From positions 1-64,000 of the forward strand of contig NADL03000492.1 in NCBI GenBank assembly GCA_002205965.3: 64,000 bases of DNA, given 5' to 3'. The position numbers and the translations under genes are program-made. Source of the stretch: Kappaphycus alvarezii. Taxonomy: Eukaryota; Rhodophyta; Florideophyceae; Gigartinales; Solieriaceae. Below are positions 57,656 to 64,000 of this stretch, one piece after another (within the stretch, counting starts at the first letter, position 1; each line of letters begins with the position of its first letter). The notes under the pieces were generated by a model. It worked only from the letters and a program-made list of their open reading frames with translations. It made no database searches and had not been told where the DNA came from.

Positions 57656-58768
57656 CAGATTGGTTATCTGCAGTAACGCGAGTTACTAACAATTTGATAG
57701 TTAAACAGTCAACTTGCTCTCCGTGTGAATCACATCTCTGACAATACCAATCCTTCGTCACCAAACAAAAGTAGATCATGGAGGCTAAGCTTGATAATGT
57801 CAAAGGACAACTTTATTGTAGTACATGTGGGGGGAAGCCTTGGGTAGTTCATTATTTGGAGGTTAGGGTCATTTCCTCCCACCACTGCCACGGAAGTAGT
57901 CGCTTCACATCCCTAGTCAGTAAACTACCCAAATTCCCTCCGCCTTTTACGTTTTCCAGAGTGAAGCCATTTCTTCCCTGTGGGCATCTGTTGTTTCTTA
58001 CCTCCTTTGACTCAACAAGTGAGTTTTTAGTCAATTGTGGTTGTCTGGAAAACTTTAGGATAGGTCGAAAATATCTTTCAATAGTAAAAACATCCAATCC
58101 TTCCTCCCTCCTCAACACTATTGCCTGTCTTGAAAACCATAGGATAGACCGGATATATCTTCCAAGAGTAAAACACCCAAACCTTTCCCCCTATTGCTTG
58201 TATGTCTAAATTTCTACCCGACCCGCATCCAAATAATGCTGCGTCAGTAATACGTTTGCATTACTTAATGGAACTCATGGATTGAAACGAGCTTAATTCA
58301 TCACTGTTGGCGAAGTACTGTACATTATATGGTACATCCGAATTGTTCCAAACTTAGAGATCCAATTGTGGACCTTGTACTGTACACTGGTACTGTTGAG
58401 GTTCTTGACGATTCTCATGACAAATCTGATATTGCGTCCGTACGTTTAATCCGTTCACCTCCCTCTATGCGGCCGTCTCTGGAAGCATAGAAGATATGAA
58501 TCTTTTACTGCAACCTCCATGAGAAGTAAGCTTGTGCCTATCTCAATATCTACTCTCGGAGGTTGGCACCCGGACGCTTACAGGGTGCTCACCGATGTCG
58601 CGCGGAACGTGGCCGTTAGGGCGATGGCGGTATATGGTAAGGTACGAGCGGTACTTACTCAGAGGCACGCTGCCGCGGCCGTAATGTCCAACGCAGCTTG
58701 TCTGCTTGGCAGCCTTGAGCCGTTCTTTTAGGAAAATTTCAGAGGTATTACTGGTCACCCTGTAGGAT
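57656..58768. repeat. Duplicated block D1, copy 2
   Basis: Matches 30,405-31,445. It contains the CxxCGG ORF (57,778-58,209, paralogue of 30,525-30,959), an extra tail repeat at 58,127-58,197 and a LINE B 3' fragment at 58,522-58,731. Confidence 0.8.
58522..58731 (+). pseudogene. LINE family B 3'-terminal fragment in D1 copy 2
   Basis: PISISTLGGWHPDAYRVL, RNVAVRAMAVYGKVRAVLTQ, AAAVMSNAACL, stop. Nearly identical to 31,199-31,406. Confidence 0.75.
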
Positions 58769-58771
58769 ATA

Positions 58772-59826
58772 TTCCGAGAACTCCAACTACCGGTGAAACC
58801 CCAGGACCCTAAGAAACCCACCCTCGGTTTACGGTTCACATCGGCGAAAAGCATCGCTGGGGCCGCTTTCCTTGCCTCCAGCGCAGCTGCCAACAGGCTG
58901 GCCAACGGTATCTTGCCGGCACCCATCACGGATCTTTCGACGTACAATGATGCCGTCCGCGCCCACCGAATATAGTCGATATTCTGCCTGCCCTCACGAC
59001 TCCTACCCTTTAGTGTATTTTGCTCAAGCAAACCCCCTCCGCAAAGACACTAACAGAAGCAGTCCATGCGGCAGTTCAAAAAGAGATCCCTCTCGGCGAC
59101 CAACGAAGGCAAGCTTTCCGGGCTTCTATGGGCCTTCCCGGCGCAAAGGAATGGGTCTATTGTGCTCCGTGCCCCGGCCTCAAGACCAATATTGACGCCC
59201 GTGAGTTCTCAGTGTGGCTCCAGTACTACCTCCAAGTCCCGCTCTTCGCCCCAGACACGCCGTGCCCACGCCCAAACTGCCCTGAGGTCCTCGACTGCCA
59301 CGGGGATCACCTCATGTACTGCCTGCACGGTGGGCACCGCACCCGACGACACGACCGTCAAGTCGTCCTCCTCGCCCAAGACCTCCAGAAGGCAGCCCGT
59401 CATCCGGCTATCGAGCGGCGACAGGGGCTTCTCCGCACAAGGCCGGATATCGAGGCAATGGGTAGCAACGGAGGAACGGACTTTTTTGACGTCACGTTCG
59501 TCAATCCTCTTGCGCCCTCCAATAGGAGAGTGCGTACTTTCAACCCACTCACCTCCCTCAACGCAGCCATCTCCGCCAAACGTAGAAGGTATGAACCACT
59601 GCTCGCGACTGCTATTAGAGGGAGGCTTGCGCCTATCCCAATATCCACCCTTGGAGGCTGGCACCCAGACGCGTACGCGGTACAAACCGATGTCGCGCGG
59701 AACGTGGCCGTTCGAGCGATGGAGACGTATGGGATGGTTAGAGCGGTACTTACCCAAAGGCACGCTGCTGCGGCCGTCATGTCCAACGCAGCATGCCTGC
59801 TCGCCGGCATTGAGCCGGCCCTGTAA
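58772..59826 (+). pseudogene. LINE family B truncated copy with intact restriction-like endonuclease
   Basis: Begins RELQLPVKPQDPKKPTLGLR in the linker after RT and has a break near 58,976-59,020. It then runs open to 59,826 with CPGLKTNIDAREFSVWLQYY, zinc ligands CPRPNC, GDHLMYC and RTRRHDRQ, TRPDIEAMG (catalytic D), TDFFDVTFVNPL, STLGGWHPDA and MSNAACLLAG, stop. The endonuclease is uninterrupted here, unlike at 35.25 kb. No promoter or RT is present, so it is a 5'-truncated insertion. Confidence 0.85.
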
Positions 59827-60097
59827 GGAAGGTCATGTACTGTAGTGTTACCCATCAGCGACGACTTTTCCCGCATAACGCATTAGCCGCGTGGATATAA
59901 CCGACCAAATCTTCCATGCATTAAAATAACCCAAAAATTTCCCCCTGTAGGATCACTTTCAAATATCTACCAGCTACTTTCTAGATGGTACACACGCTCA
60001 AGCACTTGCAATATAGGTCCCGCCAATGGTTCGATTACAAATACAGAGGACTCCCAACCTTTCCATTACTCGCAGTAAACCAAACCATTTTTCCCCC
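59827..60097. other. 3' flank of LINE B copy, start of tandem repeat region
   Basis: Contains a first diverged unit of the 60-kb tandem repeat (AATACAGAGGACTCCCAACC, about 60,040-60,090) and no gene. Confidence 0.4.
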
Positions 60098-60246
60098 TTT
60101 ATTAGTTGCACACTGTGGTCTTCTGTTGCAATGGCGATTCTATCGCGAGCCCCACTGCACGTGCCTGACGTGGAACATCCGGTTAGTTCTTAGCCGTATA
60201 GTCAGTCCTGCAGTGTATACGATAGATACTCAATGAAGTAAAGTTT
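60098..60246 (+). pseudogene. LINE family A 3'-terminal fragment
   Basis: Matches 26,703-26,850 nearly base for base, from AGTTGCACACTGTGG through the stop (60,191-60,193) to GAAGTAAAGTTTC. It is a third LINE A end. Confidence 0.75.
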
Positions 60247-60690
60247 CGTCTTTATTCTGGAGAGCAAATACAGAGGACTCCCAACCGTTCCATTACTCGC
60301 AGTAAACCAGTTTTCACCCTTTATTCTGGAGAGCAAATACAGAGGACTCCAACCGTTCCATTACTCGCAGTAAACCAATTTTCACCCATTTCCCCCCTTT
60401 ATTGAGTCGATTGCGATTGTCTGGAAAACCATGGGATAGGTCGGAAATATCTTCCAACAGTAAAACACCCAAACGTTTCCCCCTTCTGGAGAGCAAATAC
60501 AGAGGACTCCCAACCGTTCCATTACTCGCAGTAAGCCAATTTTCACCCATTCAAGTAAAACCAATTTTCCCCCTTTATTCTGGAGAGCAAATACAGAGGA
60601 CTCCCAACCGTTCCATTACTCGCAGTAATCCATTCGACTGTAAGCCCCATTCACCCATTCAAGTAAAACCAATTTTCCCTTTTCAAATAT
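60247..60690. repeat. Imperfect tandem repeat, units about 75-110 bp
   Basis: At least four further copies of GGAGAGCAAATACAGAGGAC, CAACCGTTCCATTACTCGCA and GTAAACCAATTTTCACCC, each ending in CCCCTTTATT. One unit is split by a LINE-tail repeat (60,405-60,482). No coding meaning. Confidence 0.75.
60405..60482 (+). repeat. LINE-tail repeat inside the tandem array
   Basis: GAGTCGATTGCGATTGTCTGG and ATCTTCCAACAGTAAAACAC match the tail repeat, inserted within a tandem unit. Confidence 0.7.
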
Positions 60691-60724
60691 TAAATCACCC
60701 CACATTTCCCCCCTTTATTGCATA

Positions 60725-60880
60725 TTGGGGGGAAACGTTTGGGTGTTTTACTGTTGGAAGATATTTCCGACCTATCCCATGGTTTTCCAGACAACCGCAA
60801 TCGACTCAAAAAGGGTATACCTACAGCGTAATGGGGAAGGAACTACGCTTCCTAAAATGCTACCTTCAGGCCAGCCATAT
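60725..60880 (-). repeat. LINE-tail repeat, inverted, with LINE B terminal codons
   Basis: On the minus strand: CTGGCCTGAAGGTAGCATTTT (LINE end LAGLKVAF plus stop), GGAAGCGTAGTTCC, then the full tail to CCCCCC at 60,725. Same as 62,690-62,838 in the opposite orientation. Confidence 0.7.
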
Positions 60881-61084
60881 TGCATATTTGTGTTTAGTTC
60901 TCAGGGACTAGCTGGTACAGGAATACATTATCCTGTACCATTCCCGCTCAACACTGCCCAGAGAAGTAGCAACTCCACATCCTTTATCAATAAGATATCA
61001 GCAAAATACCCAGAATCTGCCCCCTTATACATGTACTGCGCAATAATTACTCGGAGCTCAAACTGCATTTGAGCACAGCAAATG

Positions 61085-62047
61085 TCACAGGTCGATCACG
61101 GTTAATGTAAACACCATGTCGTCAACGTTTGCAATATTACCATCCATCAAAAGTTCATTGAACCGCGGGTTCGGAACAGCAAGTCTACCCGCGCCTACGG
61201 CCACTGTGGTCGGGAAGCGGAATCCGTCCGACTCGATATTTCTCACAAAGCGCAACGATACTACCCTTCTTTCTATTGCCACGGCCCAGACGGACACCAA
61301 GTTGAACACGTTCTGGGCGACATATAAGAAATCCCCGGCTCTAGTCCTGACAAGTTCCAAACCATCAGCGCCTATCACACGTCCGTCAGCGAGTAGCCGC
61401 TGCAATCGATTGCCATTTTGCAAGTCAACAAAGAAGAGGGTACCGAGTTGCGAATTAGCGACGATGAGACCGCGACTGAAGACAACAATACCATTGGCAG
61501 AGGTCGTGACGTTGGAAAAAAATTGTTGGGACAAGATAACTGTGGAGATTTGACAGGCGGGCAGCGAGTCCAGAGCAAGGGTGTATATGGCCCCGCGGGC
61601 AGAGTCGGTAAAGTAGGCAAAGCCCTCTGACTCGGAGGCAATAACGTCGTTGACAAAGCTGGCACCAGATGGGAGACATGAGGCTATGATATCGCCAGTA
61701 ATGATGTCGTAGACGTTGAGTGACGGGACCGGTTCGGAGGGACCGGTGCCGACGATAAGTTGCGGGAAGGGTCCACCGCCGGCGGCGAAGAGCAGACTGG
61801 AGGTGGCGGATATGCCGATGGAAGTGCGGTTGGGGCCCGGACGGGCGACCGTGGTAGTGAGGTTTGTGTTGCCGTCAATGAGGTAGATGGGGCCGTTGTT
61901 CAGGTCTGCGGCAAAGAAGTTGGAGCCGCCAGCGTGAGCTACACCCTCTACTACAACGCCTTGAGGGAGATTGATGACAGTGGCTTGAGAAAGGGATGAG
62001 AGGAGGAGAGGGAGGAGACTTGGGAGAAGAAAACTGAGAGCACGCAT
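61085..62047 (-). CDS. Secreted six-bladed beta-propeller protein, SMP-30/gluconolactonase-like
   Basis: A 320-codon intact frame from ATG (62,045-62,047). It has a signal peptide with a leucine-rich core, MRALSFLLPSLLPLLLSSLS, probably cut after SQA. Repeated propeller strands follow: FFAADLNNGPIYLIDGNTN, SVNVYDIITGDIIA-type turn, GFAYFTDSARGAIYTLALDS, LGTLFFVDLQNGNRLQRLL, DFLYVAQNVFNLVSVWAV, FPTTVAVGAGRLAVPNPRF. The D-x-x-x-G-x-I/L-Y pattern and length (about 300 mature) fit the SMP-30/strictosidine-synthase-like superfamily, often metal-dependent lactonases. The catalytic residues cannot be assigned safely. It is a host-type gene, not a transposon, and its 5' half and upstream region are duplicated at 31.8-32.9 kb. 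Confidence 0.75.
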   Translation of the reverse strand: MRALSFLLPSLLPLLLSSLSQATVINLPQGVVVEGVAHAGGSNFFAADLNNGPIYLIDGNTNLTTTVARPGPNRTSIGISATSSLLFAAGGGPFPQLIVGTGPSEPVPSLNVYDIITGDIIASCLPSGASFVNDVIASESEGFAYFTDSARGAIYTLALDSLPACQISTVILSQQFFSNVTTSANGIVVFSRGLIVANSQLGTLFFVDLQNGNRLQRLLADGRVIGADGLELVRTRAGDFLYVAQNVFNLVSVWAVAIERRVVSLRFVRNIESDGFRFPTTVAVGAGRLAVPNPRFNELLMDGNIANVDDMVFTLTVIDL

Positions 62048-62525
62048 GACTTGGGACGGATCTGGTGTGGAATGTGGAATTGATGCAGAGCGTGGATGAG
62101 ATAGGTCGGACTGATGGAGGGTGATCTTCCAGCACGGGGCTTTTTATGGTGGGGAGGACGTGGTGCTGGTGAGTTGGATTGGTCACTGTTTTTGGTAGTA
62201 CTAGTAGTACTCGAGATGTGGAGGCGATCTGCGATTCGTGATTGGGTGGTGTGGATGACAAGATTTGGGTATTGGGCGTTGTGGATGTTCTCTAAACGTC
62301 AAGGTTTGCATGAGAGTCAGACCTCCATGCTTGTGATATACGGATCCCCAAAGTCGGGACATCTAAGAGACGATGATTCGCTATTGGAATGATGTTGATG
62401 TCCCACTATCACCGATGAATTTAAGCCAAAGATGCATTCCCACACAGTTCAATGCTACAGCAGTAGGCGACTACGGATTGAGCCATTACGTTACATATTA
62501 CTGGGCAGCGCACTTCTACATTGGT

Positions 62526-62548
62526 GTACTGTACTGTACTGTACTGTA
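62526..62548. repeat. GTACT microsatellite, 4 units
   Basis: Four GTACT units and a partial one; the paralogous site at 32,746 has six. Confidence 0.85.
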
Positions 62549-62687
62549 TTGGATCGTGCTGCATAGCTGTACTGTGCAGTGCGGTACAGTACTGTACAAT
62601 GCAAAGAAAATTCATAATTCACGGTACCATGGCGGTACAGTAAATCTTCACGAGTTTTTAAGGCACGAAAGTATACAGAGTAAATGA

Positions 62688-62838
62688 TGGCTGGCCTGAA
62701 GGTAGCATTTTAGGGAGCGTAGATCCTTCCCCAGTACTGTGTCGGTATACCCTTTTTGAGTTGATTGCGGTTGTCTGGAAAACCATGGGATAGATCGGAT
62801 ATATCTTCCAAGAGTAAAACACCCAAACCTTTCCCCCT
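62688..62838 (+). repeat. LINE-tail repeat, best preserved plus-strand copy
   Basis: TGGCTGGCCTGAAGGTAGCA with the LINE B terminal stop, GGGAGCGTAG, CCCCAGTACTGTGTCGGTAT, GGTTGTCTGGAAAACCATGG and CAAGAGTAAAACACCCAAAC, ending CCCCC. No poly(A). Confidence 0.7.
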
Positions 62839-62859
62839 TACTCAGGCAGGCTGCTGGTG

Positions 62860-62990
62860 GCAACCAATCGCGTATGCATCACTGGATGCAAAAAGCAAAG
62901 CTGGGAACGAATTCGCAAAGTTCCTACTGGGGAGGGGAACCACGACGGGAAGCAGCGAAGGGAGCAAGGCGTCGGAAAGCTATCTGGCCC
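62860..62990 (-). pseudogene. LINE family C fragment, inverted
   Basis: On the minus strand it reads FRRLAPFAASRRGSPPQ followed by a stop and ELCEFVPSFAF, matching FFRRLASFAASRRGSSPQQE and the following helix at 36,520-36,640. Confidence 0.6.
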
Positions 62991-63337
62991 TCTTCGCCCC
63001 CGGATGCCTCGCTCCCTGTTTCACTGGCACATGCTGGCATCTCTTCCGCTGGCTCCGCTGCTTTTCAGATTTCGCATTGTTCGAGTTCGGGGTGCTGGAT
63101 TTTTGTACAAATGGAATTATTGTGTGATATTTGTGTGCAGTTCAATTTTGCAAATTCTTTTGCCAGCTTTTGATTCTGTAAGCACAATCGTTCGTACTGT
63201 ACTTCGGGGCCGGATTTCCAAGACTCCAGCAAAAATCAGTGAACCTGTGGAGTTTGGTACGTCGTTTACGACTTTCCGGTCACCATACGATCCCGAGTTG
63301 ACTTTTTAGAACCCAGTTGGACCTTTCGACTATCCCG

Positions 63338-63838
63338 ATGTTCAACTTGTCAGACGACTGCGGAGAGGAAGGCGAAGACGAAGGAGACTGGCATTTGGAC
63401 ACCCCGGAGGATCCCGCAGCACCTTTTGCGAGGACAGAGGCCGCTTGGTCGGACGTCCCGCGGAAGCTTAAGCCGCCCGGAGAATCTTTCCTCTATTTGC
63501 GACTGGTCTACTTCGCTCTAGAAAGTGACGTTCGTTCCCTGCTCCGTGAACCGAAACAAGACCTCAACGGGCTACATGCACAGGTCAAGCAGCTCGTGTC
63601 TGAACTCCAACGGTTCAGCCGCCTGCACAGTGTAACTGTGTGGCGTGACTACGGGATCAGTCACGTGGTGGCGGCAATCGTATGCGATCTGCTACCTCGT
63701 GTGAAAGCGTCCAAGACAGCAACGCGTGGTTTGAACCGCTCCGTGAGGGACCTTTTGTTCGCAATATTTGATGGCTTAAGGTCGGATTCTCACTCGGCTC
63801 CGTCTGTTCCCCAAAGAAACAGGCCTATAGTGAACTAG
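63338..63838 (+). CDS. 166-residue protein of unknown function
   Basis: The first ATG of the frame is 63,338 (stop TGA at 63,299-63,301 upstream). The N-terminus is very acidic (FNLSDDCGEEGEDEGDWHLD), followed by a helical region (LYLRLVYFALESDVRSLLRE, LNGLHAQVKQLVSELQRF) and a basic C-terminal third. No family is recognised and no paralogue occurs in the window. The undamaged frame and codon character favour a real gene, possibly the first of the host gene region beyond the window. Confidence 0.5.
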   Translation: MFNLSDDCGEEGEDEGDWHLDTPEDPAAPFARTEAAWSDVPRKLKPPGESFLYLRLVYFALESDVRSLLREPKQDLNGLHAQVKQLVSELQRFSRLHSVTVWRDYGISHVVAAIVCDLLPRVKASKTATRGLNRSVRDLLFAIFDGLRSDSHSAPSVPQRNRPIVN

Positions 63839-64000
63839 CCTGTGGTACCGAACACCCCGCGCCCGATACCTAGTGGCGGTAAGCTCGTGAGCTTCCACAT
63901 TGGTGGAAGCCGCCGATTACCAAACAACAACCAAAGGCGTCTATGGGCAGACGTCATGGCGCGAGGGTGGGATTATTACGGCCACTGAGAAGGACACTAA
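63839..64000. other. No gene seen
   Basis: 3' flank of the preceding ORF. Includes a short inverted repeat (GAGCTTCCACATTGGTGGAAGC, about 63,890-63,911) that could form a hairpin. Confidence 0.35.

Larger units (their letters stand above)
60880..62683. repeat. Duplicated block D2, copy 2 (complete)
   Basis: Matches 31,505-31,655 and 31,834-32,905. It includes the full propeller gene and the GTACT microsatellite (four units, 62,526-62,548). Confidence 0.85.

Noticed and set aside
59400..59876. Minus-strand ORFs over the LINE B endonuclease
   Set aside because: They lack domains and are shadows of the plus-strand frame, which has the zinc ligands and the RPD motif.
60247..60690. CRISPR-like array
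   Set aside because: Units are long, imperfect and directly adjacent, without uniform spacers, and the context is eukaryotic.

Overview
The window is the left end of a eukaryotic chromosome. It opens with about 1.1 kb of C-rich telomere-like repeats (irregular CCCCTAAA, CCCCTAAT and CCCCTAAAA units) and continues into about 63 kb of transposon-packed subtelomeric DNA. No bacterial signals are present. Coding parts are intronless wherever they can be followed, and the sequence is unusually rich in TACTGTA/GTACT words. I cannot name the host. Dense Ty1/copia and Ty3/gypsy elements, restriction-like-endonuclease LINEs and intron-poor genes would suit a florideophyte red alga or a fungus-like eukaryote, but that is a guess.

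Layout: 1-1108 telomere; 1106-3505 remains of a telomere-linked-helicase/OrsD-like gene on the minus strand, cut off by the telomere; 3.5-6.35 kb no assignable gene; 6.36-11.34 kb decayed Ty3/gypsy element whose integrase lies on the opposite strand; 11.4-13.5 kb decayed LINE (family A); 13.6-16.1 kb decayed second-type Ty3/gypsy element; 16.5-18.65 kb PIF/Harbinger-related block; 18.65-24.87 kb Ty1/copia element between about 210-bp direct repeats; 25.5 kb C2H2 zinc-finger ORF; 26.57-29.44 kb second copy of the LINE A tail plus gypsy block; 29.45-30.40 kb truncated LTR carrying an acidic ORF; 30.4-31.45 kb block duplicated at 57.65-58.77 kb; 31.5-32.9 kb truncated duplicate of a secreted beta-propeller gene; 33.0-36.67 kb LINE B joined to a LINE C fragment; 37.2-38.9 kb intact 554-residue gene of unknown function; 39.3-44.3 kb Ty1/copia element with about 155-bp LTRs; 46.2-49.7 kb second PIF-related block interrupted by a 1528-bp solo LTR; 49,742-57,109 complete Ty3/gypsy element; 57.1-60.9 kb LINE fragments and tandem repeats; 61.1-62.0 kb intact secreted beta-propeller gene; 63.3-63.8 kb small unknown gene.

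The outstanding object is the 7368-bp Ty3/gypsy element at 49,742-57,109. Its gag-pol runs on the minus strand between two 319-bp LTRs. Between the integrase and the 3' LTR it carries a gene in the opposite (plus) orientation. That gene's product begins with a near-copy of the histone H3 N-terminal tail (21 of the first 27 residues identical, lysines 4, 23 and 27 kept, lysines 9 and 14 changed to arginine). It continues into a chromo-shadow-like segment, a possible papain-fold cysteine peptidase and a basic C-terminus. A single in-frame stop splits it. I read this as a transposon-borne histone mimic, possibly acting against or through host chromatin silencing. The sequence supports the mimicry directly; the function is inference.

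Paired duplicate blocks provide empty sites that date and delimit the insertions: the solo LTR (5-bp duplication ATTAG) and the histone-mimic element (TGATG/TGATT) both sit inside the second PIF-related block, while the first block is uninterrupted at both points.
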